Source of the DNA: Beroe forskalii
Taxonomy: Eukaryota; Ctenophora; Nuda; Beroida; Beroidae
Assembly (NCBI GenBank): GCA_011033025.1
Contig: WFMF01000126.1
Coordinates: forward strand, 248,001 to 312,000
DNA: 64,000 bases
Direction: 5' to 3'
The notes beneath the pieces are model-generated. The model ran no database searches, was not told where the DNA came from, and saw only the letters and a program-made list of their open reading frames with translations. The position numbers and the translations under genes were made by a program. This document shows, piece after piece, positions 35,775-48,222 of this stretch (within the stretch, counting starts at the first letter, position 1; each line of letters begins with the position of its first letter).

Positions 35775-37997
35775 TCACTCCTTATCCCAAAACAAAAGCC
35801 CTCTCCTGGAAATGCTTGGCTGTGCAAGAAGAGATAGAATATTGTCTATAGCTACAGTGTCTGAGTCAGAGGTATCAATTTCAAACATATCATTACCCTT
35901 AAACTTTGAGACACATCTGAGGAAAGTAAATTTCGCCCCAGTATCATCAATGCTGTCCATCTGTGCCATTAGAATCTTAGGAACAGATTCTCCCTTCTTG
36001 TTCTCAAACTGGTACCTGACCCTGTAAAATTCACCCACTTTCAATTCAAGAACTTGGCCAGTTCTAACAGTTGTATGAGGATCAGAAGAACTTGCTGGCT
36101 CCAATGTGAGAGGATCAGAGGAACTTGCTGGCTCCAATGTAAGAGGATCAGAGGAACTAGCTGGTTCAGATGCAGATGGAACAGAAGAACTAGCTGGCTC
36201 AATAGCACACTGATTTTCTTCTACTCCATAGCTTAGCTTCTTGAACGTTGGTTCATCAGTGACAAAGTAGGGGCTGTTTAACTTGAACTCAAGTTGTTTT
36301 CCAGTCCTTTTCACATGGTGGATTTTCAATGTTCCTGTTACTGGTGGGGCTTCATCAACATCAGGGTGCTCGATTTCTGACTTATCAACATACAAAACTT
36401 TGATCTTTGTAAACTGATTTGCAGCATCAGCGAACTCCTTAGCAGTATTTATGATTACTTTATCTTGCTGAACAGCTCGATAGACACAACGCTTGATTGT
36501 GCCCCAATCCCATCATGGGGACCTTTGAAGTGGGAAACCTCCCCATAATCCCAGCATATCTTCAAGTCACTAGGATAGAACATCAGGAATTAAAGACAAA
36601 TCTGGATCTGAACTGAGAAGCACAGCCATCACTCCACCAGTAAATAGCTTTGAGGTTCTTAACTTTTGATCTCAGTATCTGAATCACCTGGAGATTATTA
36701 GTATATGCTACATTCCTGTCATGGTTAGCTTCATTAGAGACAATTCCTAATGAGAATGGGACAAGCTCATCTTGTTCATCCTTCCAGTAGCAGCACACTG
36801 TAAATAGAGTGAATGTATCATGTCCAAAGTAAGCACTTTGTATCTCACTGGCTTGTTTGTTATCATAATTTCTACTGAAATCAACACTTGCTATTACTTC
36901 ACCTGGCTTGAGCTTCTGTTTAAGAATACTCAGTTCTTTGAACTGTCTGAAAACGTTATAGACATGGCCAATATAATCTTTCTCTTCCACTTTCTCCTTG
37001 AGCATTTTCACGACATCCTTCCCTGACAGTGTGAAATCCTGTTTCCTCACTTTTCTATCAACTCGAACCCATTGTTTAACCTTCATTTGAGGCATAGATG
37101 ATATAAACTCTATTATATCTTGATACTTTGCAAGGCCTGGGCACTCAGAACAACCTCCAGTTACACATAACTTGGTATGAATGCAACAAACTAATTCCCT
37201 TGCAAATTCAATTTCTCCATCTGGGAGCTTCTTTGCCAAAACCAGTTGTTTCTTAGTTTTCAGTTTGGAATAAATGGCTTTCAATAGAAGGCTGACATTT
37301 TCACATTGTTCACACCTACAATCATCATCATCCTTTTCTGATAATAGTTTTAGATGCTTGTGTTGCTTCACAAGTTTCTGAATCCTGTAATAAGAGGTAC
37401 ACTCTTCTTCTGGGAGATCTTCATTATACAAGGCCACACATTCCTCTAAGGTCCATCTGAGATAATGTTTGGGTCTGTAAACTTTTTCTCCCAGATCATC
37501 TTTCCCCATGTACACTGTTTCATTTCTTCCTGGGGCAATGTGACATATATCACTTGATTCTAGGAATGCCAAAACTTTTTGTCCACACTTTCTGAGTTCA
37601 AATTTCGCCCACTTGAGTCATATTTCACCATCTTTGATTTTTGCATGACTTCTTTCTTCGTTTTTGGTGTAAGTGAACCTATCAAGTTAGATACCACAGC
37701 CACTGCACTGGATCTACCCTTAGGCAAATTCCGTTTGACTTTGTAAACCGATTTAGCAATGGAAGCTGCAGAGGGAGTGCCAGATTCTTCAATGGCATCA
37801 TTGGTTGTGGACTTTCTTTCCCTGTCCATACTTTTAAATTCTTCATATGCAGATTTGTTCTCAGGTTGTTTTAATGATCTGAGCTTTTGAGATTTCCTCT
37901 TTCTGTCCTTCTCAAGAGCATGGAGATATTTGACAGGGTCACTTCGAATCTTTTGTCTGTGCTTCCTAACTCGTTCAGCTGACGACTTTGGAGCCAT
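35775..37997 (-). pseudogene. Transposase-like protein gene, frameshifted
   Basis: The start at 37997 gives MAPKSSAERVRKHRQKIRSD, a basic N-terminus typical of a widespread uncharacterised animal family; an intron acceptor (TCTGCAG) lies just upstream. The frame breaks near 37590-37620, continues 37572-36583 (Cys motifs CRCEQCENV and CIHTKLCVTGGCSECPG, then VDFSRNY, IQSAYFGHD and WWSDGCASQFRSRFVF), breaks again near 36585 and ~36500 around VSHFKGPHDGIG, and ends 36395-35775. Acidic D/E residues in VDFSRNY and WSDGCASQ fit an RNase H-like DDE catalytic fold, which is an inference. The C-terminal part has four 11-residue repeats (EPASSSDPLTL). At least three frame breaks make this copy inactive unless the sequence has errors. 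Its position inside inverted-repeat ends supports the transposase role. Confidence 0.7.
36060..36205 (-). repeat. 33-bp in-frame tandem repeat in the transposase-like gene
   Basis: Four units of the codons for EPASSS(D/V)P plus three variable residues; in DNA, AGGATCAGAGGAACTTGCTG recurs at 33-bp spacing. Confidence 0.8.
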
Positions 37998-39115
37998 AAG
38001 AACTGCAGAAAACAATATAATAGGTAAGCAAATATGGTAAGGCACTAAGGCATTCAACAAACTAATAAGCTAATAAAGCATTGAAACATTATTCTTCCGA
38101 TCAAAAATCTTCAAAATAGTCCTATGGCATAAAAGTCTATAATAATTATCAAAACCATATCCCTCAATTACATTATCATAGAGGACACAATACAATATAG
38201 CACTATAATACGATTTTTAACATATGAATGGGTCAAATTTCTCCACTTTTATACTGTGGTTTGTTGATTAAAAAACTGTATTTAAACAAAATTACAACTG
38301 CAAAGCTGCAACAAGCCTCAACACTTCAACAGCTCCAATGTATAACAGCAATTTTGTATCACAAACAAAGAAGTGAAAATAGCTTCCTAGTTGTAGCAAA
38401 GAAAAGCAGTGATATGGAACAGTCTATATATTTCTTAGAAACAAAGTGATCGTTTTATAAGGCTCAATTGATAGTTCTAAGAAATTACACAGCACTAGTT
38501 GGGAGTTCACTGAGCTGTGCCACAATGTTACGGAAGGAAAATCCTTCCGTAACACACGTTATGGAAGGAAAATCCTTCCGTAACGTTACGGAAGGAAAAA
38601 ATCAAGGGGTTATATCTCCTTATTAAAACCCTAGGAATGGCAGTTTTTTGTCACGAACATCCTTATGGCATCAATGGGGAGGTTTTGTAGTTGAAATATT
38701 AAAATACATTTAGGATTTTTCATAATACAACTATTCCACCTATTTTTCGTTACGGAAGGAATGTTACGGAAGGAAATCTTTGGAGGGCTCTATGACCTCC
38801 AGCTCCATGACTATTGTCGATTTCAACGGATATATATAGTTAAACCAATTCTTTATTTCGAATATGATTGGAATTTTGATTCAAACAGCTTTACTTTTTG
38901 AAAAATTGACTTTCAAAAAATGGAAATTTCCTTCCGTAACGTTTTGATGTATTCAATTTCCGACTTTGATGCTGCCTAAGTCTGGAAATATTGTACCAAT
39001 GAGCGAAAAAACATATAGGTAGTATGGGCCAACCATATAGAAAATGGTCTATGACATAAAAAAGTCAAATAAACCAATTTTCGGAAATGACCCTCCAGGA
39101 ATATTTCGTCAATAA

Positions 39116-39921
39116 TCTTCATATATAAAGTAAAGTCACACGTGAATAATGTTTGTCTGTACGGGCGCACACCATTAAATTAGAGCTTGCCAAGGAAATA
39201 TCAAGAGAAACAAAGGCAAAAGGGAGAAATGAGGCGCCGTTGCTATGGAAACCAATTTTCGCACGTGCATATGATAATCAGTTCTTTGAGAGTGCTTTCT
39301 ATTACGCTACTTCTGTTAAATGTTGTGCTGCAGTTTTTGAACATTTGACATTCTTTTTACTTCAAATTCAAGATCTCAAGATGGACATAACTCGAATATA
39401 ATCCAGATAGATGGTTTTCAAAAAGAACTGCGGTAGAGGTCGGCCGATAATCAATGCTCGGTTGGCGTAAATGTAGTTTTAAATTAGCCGTACAGATCAA
39501 TTTAAGGTTTACAAAAGTTCTATTTAACCGAGTCGGATAAATTAGCCGATTACGAAGACCATTCCTGGCCTGGATCAATGTGATCATAACAAAGTTGTCC
39601 AATGACAGTAAGTCAGTCTGAGAATCAATATCAGTTATCAGAATAAACATCCTCTTGCAATCAACACGGAACAAAACGCACATGGTTTAGCACGACTAAG
39701 ATTGACCGAACTACTTTGCACTCTGCTCCTTCATAAAATTCATTATTTCGTTTAAGTTAATAATTGGATTGCTACACAAGGTTTAATATTCCGTTCTTTT
39801 TTCAAAATTTGCAAACGAGGTGTCGCGAAGCGCCGCCGAGTGAGGTTTTTATCCATTTATATATTATTCTAGCAGGTCCATCATTTACATATTATCCTAG
39901 CAGTCCCAACGGGCCTGCTAG
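39116..39921 (+). mobile_element. Helitron-like non-autonomous element, copy 2
   Basis: Begins TCTTCATATATAAAG between A and T and continues GTTTGTCTGTACGGGCGCAC, a style common at Helitron 5' ends. It ends with the hairpin CAGTCCCAACGGGCCTGCTAG followed by T. Shared internal words with 46943-46282 include GGGCGCACA, AAATATCAAG and GAAATGAGG, and CCGAGTGAG before the end. No long ORF. Confidence 0.72.
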
Positions 39922-41500
39922 TTTTTAATAATTCTTAATTCAGCCATGAGTGTCTTTCTGCTATCCAATTATTCGTGTCGATTTTGTTAGATCCAATAAT
40001 TCGTTGTGGTGTTACCAATTATTTGAGTATCTGCGCGTAATCAAGCTGACTAAATTTGGAAACAGATTGACCTATCTTTTTCCAATCATTCGCCCTGTTA
40101 TGGTAATTTATTGACAAAAGAAATGAAATCAATATAAAAGCCATGGAGGGATTTTCTATCATCCGTTCAGCCTGCTTCTGCTCTTTCAAGTAGACTATTT
40201 TTCAATATTGGTGTTATTGAATGCTAAGATATCACTGATATCAATATTTGTTATTGATGATAATAATTATGATTCTATAAACAGATAAAATCTTATTCGT
40301 CCAATTTGGCTGGGAGGATCTCCTTATGTACTTAGGAGAAATATTTTCATGCCTTTTCGCTTGGGCTAGTAGCTGTATTGGTGATTATTGTTGTGCTATA
40401 GGTGGTAATGTCGAAAAATTCTGTAACAATAATAGTTTCGTCATAGATATTTTATCATTTATCTTATTAATGATAATATTTATAGTTTAGGCAAGTAAAA
40501 TCTTATCTGCTCTTTGGTAGTTATCTTATCTCCTATCTCTTATATAAGAAATATTTTCGTGTCATATGTCTGAGTTTTCGGCATAATCTGCAGTTGTGTT
40601 GGTGTGTGCCGGCTCTGTGACCTGTTTTCCCCATTTATTGTGATATAGAAATGGTGTCGTCCTGTGGTTGCCAGGAAACAATGCCCTCCATGGAAATACA
40701 TTGATATAACAAGGAATTACTAACCGATAATGGATCAAATAAATACAATAATTAATGTCCTCTCACCAGTAAAAATCATTATCTGTTTTGAAAAAATGTT
40801 CCACAAGGAGCCATTCCTACTGTCTACTGAGTACTGAAACAATATAATTATTTCATTAACATAACAGCTGTGTATTCCGTTGTTTGTTAGCTCTTTCTTC
40901 TCAACAGTAAAAAACATTATCTGTTTCGAAATTTTGTTCGTTGTTTGGCAAAAAGGAGCCATTCCTACTAAATAAATACCCTTATTTACTTCATTAAAAG
41001 GTCTGGATCCAGTCACGTGATCACCACGCGTGGTGATCTCCTTGGCGTCATTAATGGATTCTTGGATTGTCTCAACATCCTGCTGTAACTGTATAAACCT
41101 TTGCTCTGGCTTTTACCAGGGATATGTTTATGTAAGGTGGAGAAGTACAGAAGAAATAAAAACTAGAGATATAACTTCTTGTGCTTTCTCAATAAAAGAA
41201 AAATATGTGAATACAGTAATTGCAAGTACGCCCTCATCCTTTATTTTCTCCCTCAATGTGCAATCAATATCAAGCTTATTTCTTCCAATTCAGAGTTCTC
41301 AAGTTTATATGTTTGGCTTTATACACGTTCATATCTACTTAAGAGGTTGACTTGTGAAGGTGACTACACATACTAAGTTTTAGATAGTGGTTATCCGGAT
41401 GACCGGATCCGCGGCATTTATGGAATGCATCGACAGTTCTGGGAAGGCACTATGTACCAGCTGCAAGATTTTCTCTCTTGATGGCCTCGTGATAAACATA
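39922..41500. repeat. Duplicated module (unit A), non-coding
   Basis: CAGCCATGAGTGTCTTTC (39942) through CTTGTGAAGGTGACTACA (41352) matches 52078-53580 in unit B, and parts recur decayed at 55.8-59.8 kb. The key word is AAACAGATAAAATCTTATTC followed by GTC[CG]AATTTGG. Short ORFs are not conserved between copies. Confidence 0.7.
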
Positions 41501-41517
41501 AGGTCTTAAAAGGATCT

Positions 41518-41800
41518 CTTCACGAGAGTCTCCGAGTCACACTGGGGGTCCCTGAGGTCATTAGTTCCCACCGCGATCTCCACGTCCAGAACAGTTTGGA
41601 GGAGACGGGAAGAAAGTCCTCGATCTTTGCATAGAAGTCACAGGAACCGGGAAGGGAGCTCCCCAGAGTCCCTCTCTTAGTCCCGAACTTTATTTTTCCG
41701 CCCGAGTTATAGTCGCTGAAAAGCAAGATATTGGAATGGGGGAGACCCACAGGTTTCCAGTCTTGGGCTGGGCAGGAGTTTGTCAGAGGCCGAAAAGCGG
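41518..41800 (-). pseudogene. SGNH-hydrolase-like module, copy 1 (unit A end)
   Basis: The frame reads GLPHSNILLFSDYNSGGKIK, then GTLGSSLPGSC and IEDFLPVSS. The position of block I (GDS in active SGNH enzymes) reads FSDYN, so the catalytic serine is missing. A short deletion shifts the frame before the block III-like GTND region. SGNH modules occur in the ORF1 of some non-LTR retrotransposons, so this is most likely element-derived. Confidence 0.5.
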
Positions 41801-42714
41801 ACTAAGAGAAAAGCCTCTAACTTTACATTTTGGAATAATTTGAAGAGATAATATTCAAACTTTATTTCAGTAGAGTAAAGAGTAATAGAGTCTAAGAGTC
41901 TACTAGAGTCAATTTCCCGTCTAAAACGATACTTAAATATTCGCTAAATCGCGTGATTCTACTTCTCCCGAATTTACGTCAAAACTTAACTTTAAAATCT
42001 TATCTTACCACGAGCAAATCTCCTACTTTACTTTTAACTTATTTCTCACGGTCTAAAATTATTCTGATAAAATTAAGAAGAAAAAGTACCGTTTACGATT
42101 TTATCTTTAAAATATTTGACCTCAGAAAATCATGTACTAAGACTAAGGTTTACACTCCCCTCCTTAGAAAAATTGCAAGCTCCTGCTTGCCTTAGCACTA
42201 AAAATTAATCAGTATCTTAAAGACACTTTAGCACTAACTCATCGTAAAAACTATCAAAATCTTATCACCCATAAGTGCCTAAAATATAAACAAATAAACT
42301 ATCGAAAGATAATAAATCCCAATATCTCAATCTACTGAACTATTTCAAAAAAAATCAACTCATCAAAAAACCAACAATGAATCAATCATATAACCAATTA
42401 TTCAATCAATCATCAACTCAATGAATCACAAAATAAGTTATTCTCTAAATTTCAAAATTTTTGATTCGTTTGATTGTCTGTCGCTATAAAACACATAAAC
42501 TCAATCAGACTTTTAGTTCATCTTTATTATATTGAAATGTCTTTGAATCAAATTAGTTTGCATCTTTCCTTACAATAATAAAATAGTGGAGTTCAATACA
42601 GCAAGCACACAGCATCACAGTCATACAATTTTTAAGAAAACAAACGTTCAGAAAGTGTAGGACTTTTTCACCACACGCTCGTCCACTCTCTACCATGTCT
42701 AGTCCATAAACTGT
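41801..42714. other. AT-rich spacer between duplication units
   Basis: Unique sequence between unit A and unit B, strongly AT-rich, rich in AATCAATCA-type words at 42360-42430. No gene seen. Confidence 0.5.
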
Positions 42715-42786
42715 TAAAGAGGGAAAGATTTGAAATGCCTCAGCTGTTATAAATGTTATTTTATCATTTTTCTCCGCTTCTCTCAG

Positions 42787-42909
42787 GTCACACAGTTCAC
42801 GTGGATGTCGTGGCTCAAGATATTCGAACCTTACCTATATCCCTCAAAGAAACAGCCTCTAACCAACGCTGATTCGTTGCATGACACATTGGCTGAAGTG
42901 GATGTTTGA
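42787..42909 (+). pseudogene. Duplicated last exon of the GPCR gene
   Basis: It follows an intact acceptor (CTTCTCTCAG) and codes the same 40 residues as 27042-27164, from VTQFTWMSWLKIF to LAEVDV and stop. The six differences I count are all third-position synonymous changes. No first or second GPCR exon is visible upstream within unit B, so it is either an orphan exon or an alternative last exon reached by long splicing. Confidence 0.75.
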
Positions 42910-44290
42910 TGACCATAACCAGCGCTTAATCGTTACATGGTGCATTGGAGAAGTGGATGTATGATGACTATAATTTACAACGTTCAATTATCACATGGTA
43001 AATTGGCAGAACTGGATGTTTGTTGATTGATGACCTAACCTACGCTGAATTACAGAAATCAATCGACTACAAGATCGAAAGAAACATGGGAAGAAATTGA
43101 TTGTACGATATGACTGAATCTGGAATAGGGGGTTTGGTTTTGCCTTCATCGACTCCTGACCCTGAGTTGAGAACTGGATTCTTGGGGAAAAACCATTATA
43201 AAAAATCAATCAATATACTCAATAACTAAAAATTTCTGCGGATTGAAGAATTCATGTTTTTCAATCCATGATGCTGTAGTTGTCAGATGATGGAATCCGA
43301 GTAATGTTTGCAGAATGTTTTAAGGACATCTTACCGGACATCTTACCAGACATCTTTACCAGTTATTATGTCTAGTATTCTATCTATATCTACTCTTCGT
43401 TTCCGGTACTAGTTTGGGGTCCGCCCCATGCACCTTACTCCTTATTCCGTATTCCTTATTCCTACTATCTTAATATCTAGTTATCTACAGGTTGACACTG
43501 CCCTTCGATGCTTGAGTGATAACAAAATTAGTATTTATTCTTCAATTAGTTATTGTAGTGAGTTATTGTATTCAGTTATTGTGATATTTCTAGTAAGTAA
43601 AGTTAAATGTAGTGCCCACAGGACCCATGAGAGTTTCTTTGACTATGAAGTGGAAAAATTGTTCTAATTTGGTTCGAAAAATATACAAAATATATTTAAT
43701 TGTAATACCTTACATGACTGTGAAAATGCTATGTTGTACGACACTTTCAGCTGAGGTATTGAGGAATCTCTTCAGGATCACTCCAATCGCATTAAACTGC
43801 CTTGTGATTCGCTACATGTAACTGCTTCTGTTGCAGCAGAAAATTTTGTCACCTTAACTACTGCGTCCCCCAAAGCTCATTGTGTATTGTATTTCTTATG
43901 AAACGTGTAAGTTACAAGCTCTGTACTATGGTACTATGAGATTCTTTCCTGTCGCACTCAGAAGCTGAATCTTGAATCGTCTCTTTCTCTCCAGATTGCG
44001 TTTTTGGAATTTTGGGTTCTTTTATTTCATGATGGGATTAAGAATTAAACATACTTCGGAGGGATATCGCTCGACTGAGCTTATTTTATATTTTATATTT
44101 TACATTTGACAGAATCATAGAGTTTAGTTACAACTTGAGAAAGCTTCTATGCCAAATGTAACACGTCTATCTTTGTCTTTTTGTTCTTGAAAGAGTTCTT
44201 TATCAAATTGATATTCAACTTAAAATAATTTGATAGAAGTATCGGGGATTGTCCTAGGACATTCATCCTTCGAGTACCTCTAGTGTAATG
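42910..44290. other. Duplicated non-coding sequence, unit B
   Basis: Matches 27165-29640 minus the 27698-29159 insertion. AATAGGGGGTTTGG here has five G where unit A has thirteen (27393-27405). Confidence 0.55.
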
Positions 44291-44700
44291 TCGCTCAGGG
44301 GTTTAGCTGCTGGACACGGTCATACGCGTGCGGGCTTTGTACATTGACATGCTCTTTGATGAGCAAGGATTTCTCATTGGGGATAGTAATATCCACACAT
44401 GTGTGCTCGTGTGGCCATGCTGTGAAATCCACACCCACATGTGGTCAGGCAGTGGTATTTGTTTTCCATAGTACTCCACAGGAGTCAGTGTACTTTGCTC
44501 CAGAGTGTGACGCCAGTGTTTTTCGTCATACCCCAATTTCAGCAGAACTGATTGCTGCCCTATGTTTCTTCAAAAGCATGGTTGGTTGCTGATTTTCTTC
44601 TGCAAGTAGAGAACGTTCCAGTTCTTTATTATAGTGCTCATCTTGGTTGGCGTGTGTCAACGTGGTTACCAATGATGCAGCTGGCAAACTGTTCGTTGGT
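44290..44700 (-). pseudogene. Non-LTR retrotransposon remnant, unit B
   Basis: Corresponds to 29640-30260 of unit A but with a different, partly deleted coding remnant. A frame with DITIPNEKSLLIKEHVNVQS is open but has no assigned domain. Interpreted through its unit A partner only. Confidence 0.35.
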
Positions 44701-44872
44701 CGATTTGGGCAGAGGCTGTTGTTTTTGGTGATGGGCTTCTTAGGTTCGGGACTGGCGGAAAAGGAGGCGTCCTATGTGGAAACCAGTGGGTGGGGGTAAG
44801 GTGATGAGAATCAGGTCAGGATCCATATAGCTCCCCATTATGGTCTAGTGACCGGCGGTTTTCTAGCTGTTC

Positions 44873-46281
44873 CTTAGGGCATTGCCTGCATATTGCGAGG
44901 GTTGTGATGTGAGCCCCGTTTCCAGTAATATAGTTGGGAGGTCAAAAGAGGTATACCAAAAGGATCATTTGAATTGATTCCAAACGGTTTGATCGCCTTC
45001 AATTTTTGGATGAAATACTCTTCATTCAATTCAATATAAGGTGGGAGGTCAACCTTTTATACTTATATCTGGGTATAAAATATCTACAGATTGAGGCTGC
45101 CTTTTGATCTCGATTGCCTACGTAATTAATAATTAATAACTTCAATTAATGATTATATTTAGTAATTGTACTATATTCAAGGTTAGAAATGCCCACAGGG
45201 TCCAGTGAACTTTCTTACATGGAATTAAAAAATAGAAAGTGTTGCTTATTTTTTTTCGATATTATGCTAAAAATAATATCATTTGAATACTGTACGTGAC
45301 TATAAAAATGTTATGTTTTAGAAGGCTCGTGTGTTGGATTCATCCCTCCATCGAATGCCTCGATGTTCACCACGAACTTAGCTTAACAACCAACAATGTT
45401 TTTACAAACTAGCAATTCCGTTGCAGCTGTTCTGTGAAAACTGCATTATCAGTGGTCAGTTAACACTTAACCTCCTTTTTCCCACCTGCACAAAGCTCAC
45501 TTAACTCTTTTTTATATTTACAATTTTTCTATTCGAGAGTTCTCCTGTACGTGTCAGTCCGGAAGTTTGATCTATTGATGTACTTTCCTAAATCCATCTT
45601 CTCTACTGCTACTTCCTCATAGGCAGTAGCTTTCAGTCTGTTCAGATTTAGAAGCAATAGATCTTTGCAGAGATCATGCTCGACTGAACTTATTCGGTAT
45701 CATACAGAGTTATGGAGTTTAGCAACTATATGCCCCCTACTTGGGCACGCTTCTTACGAGACATAGCACATGTTTCTTTCATTCTATCCAATTTTGGTTG
45801 CTAATTCTAGTCAAATCGATAAAGCAGCAAGAGGTGAATAATAATTAATTTCAATATAACGAATAGCTAGTAATATTCGGCTAGTAATATTTCAAAATAC
45901 TGTTCTGAAATCACATTTCGCTGCTTGTGTCCATAGTCGTGAGATGAAGTTGTCCACGTGTTTTCTTCCCTGAACATGTTCCTCTCCTTTATTGCATTTG
46001 CAGCTGGTTAGAAATGTTCTTTCCCCTATCCTTAACCCTTGATTCTCTGTCTTTGCTGCACGAAGCTTGTTGTAGTCTTCATGTGGGATTTAGACTTTGA
46101 TATGCTCTATAGTGTTAATAACTATAAGTGGTAATATGTTAAATTCCTGGCATCGGGCATGCATAAGTTTGATTTTTGCATGACTGATGACATTCCTCCA
46201 AATCCTGTGTTTGCACAGCTGTCTCCATTGGTAACTGCTTCTTTATCGATGCTGTAGACTTCTTCATGTAAATATATGATA
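44873..46281. repeat. Unit B-specific insert with a decayed internal duplicate
   Basis: 45170-45500 (ATGCCCACAGGGTCCAGTGA, then TTTCTTACATGGAATTAAAA) is a decayed copy of 43600-43870 (AGTGCCCACAGGACCCATGA). No exon seen. Confidence 0.5.
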
Positions 46282-46943
46282 CTAGCAGGCCCGATGGGCC
46301 TGCAATTACATTGCTCACTCGGCTCAGACTAAGCGCAAAATCAAATTCATAATTTCACGCCGCGCATTTTGTCTTGTAAGTTCGTAACTATATCTGAAAT
46401 AACTTTGCGACGCGGGCAGAGTTTCTGCGTTGCGTGCAAGATTAAAATGCGCGCGCATGTCGCGTTTTGTTAGTTCAACAATTTTATTTTCCCTTACGTT
46501 TACGTGAAGTGTTCTTAATCGAAATTCGTTAACTTCTCATTAATTTTGAAACACGCCGAGACGTAGGATCGAACATTGTTCGATGCGAATTTATTTCATC
46601 GGTTGAACTTTACTGCTTAGATAGTTTTTCTAATAACTTCCTACTTTCCAAAACTTCCGATAACTGTCGTCCAAAATATTCCTACATGCCTCATGAACTA
46701 AAAATTTAAAAACATCAACATTTAAAAGCAACATCTCGACAGCTTAAATCACTAACGTAATAGTAGCACTACTTTACGAACTACTTTATGTTGCACGTGC
46801 GCAAATATCCAACTCCGTAGCAACGGCACCTCTGACCTCATTTCTTCCGTTTGCATTCCTTTTCCTTGATATTTTCTTGGAAAGCTCAAATTTAAACTGT
46901 GCGCCCGCACAGACATAATTCACGTGCCAGAGATTGATATAGA
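46282..46943 (-). mobile_element. Helitron-like non-autonomous element, copy 3
   Basis: On the - strand it starts TCTATATCAATCTC after A, has ATGTCTGTGCGGGCGCAC near the start, and ends GCAGGCCCATCGGGCCTGCTAG before T (the hairpin stem is GCAGGCCC/GGGCCTGC). Length 662 bp. It sits inside the unit B-specific insert. Confidence 0.75.
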
Positions 46944-46984
46944 TATTACATTATCATTCTGAAAAAATGCTCCCTCATTTTCAT

Positions 46985-48222
46985 GCGGAGTGTGAACCTT
47001 TGCTTAAAAGCATTATTTACCAGGTTTTTGGTTTATGGTATTTCTGGACTTGCTTCTTGCATAATGTCTTCTAGGCACATACTCTTTTTGGTTATGGAAA
47101 ATTTTTTATCCGTGTCTCAGGATTAATTGAATTTTAGATAGAAATTAATAGAATTGTCGTTTTAGATGCACAAAAAAGATGTTATTTGTTAACATTAAAT
47201 TATTTCAATTAATCATAATTTCAATTATTTTCAATTTAGCTAAATCAGGTTAAATGATAACGCCATTAAAAGACTCCCTCTTGACATTTGTATGTCATTT
47301 GTTACAAACGTTGCAGTGATAATGAACGTGTTTGGCCTCACAAACACAGTCAATCCTACACTTTGAGCATTTCTCAATGACTCGGCCCACCACTGACTCT
47401 TGCTGGTCTCTCAGCTATCCTCCTCGACTCACCACTCACACTTGCTGCACTCTCAGTTGCCCCACGGCAAGAAAAGTGGACCAATTTCTGTAAATCAACA
47501 TTTTTGTTCCGATATTTGATTTTGAAAATTCCTACACCAAGTGGTTTCCTGTATTCAGAAACTCCTCCATAAACTTATTTAAGATCACTTTGGCTTAGCA
47601 GTATTAATTCTTGGGATCTACGGCTCTACCAATGAGTGCCTGCATGGTCCCTGTTGACACAATGATGCACTTGTGTGACGTATCATTCTGGTGGGAACAT
47701 ATGAAAAGTGAGGTTGATGTAAATTCTCCAGTCCTATATTAGTTTCAATCAACACTCTTCCGAAATGTCATTTAATTGAACTTCAAGGGTCTTTTTTTGT
47801 TTCCCTATTGGTAATCAATGGAGAAATATTCACACGACTTTCATGATCGATAGATAATTTGAACTTTGATATAAGTACTTTCTTGTATATCTTGGCTGGT
47901 TGGGAAATCATCACTAACTTGCATAGCACCTCTTCTTTACATACTGAAACTTCTGTAGTTCCTTCTTGCTTCCTTTTATGATGATCTGCTCAGATCTGCC
48001 TCATGTAAATATGGATGATTCTGGCAATCTTGAAGTCACCCTAATTAATAAATTGAACATAATTTCATAGAAAACAAAACATTTTATTGTCCGAAACTTC
48101 TTGTTCGTTTATAGTTTCAATGATTGGGGGTTTCTTCCATGGGAAGTCTTAGCAGCTCTTTCTTCCTCAACTGTAAGTTATTAGGGATATCGAATCTACA
48201 ATCAAATTACAATTGTTTATTA
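46985..48222. other. Duplicated non-coding sequence, unit B
   Basis: Collinear with 30410-31692 of unit A. No supported gene. Confidence 0.5.

Larger units (their letters stand above)
34999..38941. mobile_element. 3.9-kb DNA transposon with GTTACGGAAGGA sub-terminal arrays
   Basis: The ends CGTTACGGAAGGAAATTTC (34999) and GAAATTTCCTTCCGTAACG (38941) are exact inverted repeats. Further copies of [GC]TTACGGAAGGA or its complement cluster near both ends only: ~35166, 35362 and 35375 on the left; ~38527-38600 (several, in head-to-head pairs), 38750 and 38765 on the right. The block is absent from unit B, where the flanks are closer together. T-runs flank both ends, so the target duplication (perhaps TTTT) is ambiguous. 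It encloses a broken transposase-like gene on the - strand. Confidence 0.82.
26965..41790. repeat. Tandem segmental duplication, unit A
   Basis: Starts in GPCR intron 2 at TTAAAGAGGGAAAGATTTGA and ends in an SGNH-like module (CACAGGTTTCCAGTCTTGGG). It is collinear with unit B (42715-53995), at high but clearly imperfect identity. A-specific insertions include 27698-29159, ~32925-33440 and ~34975-39922. Confidence 0.9.
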
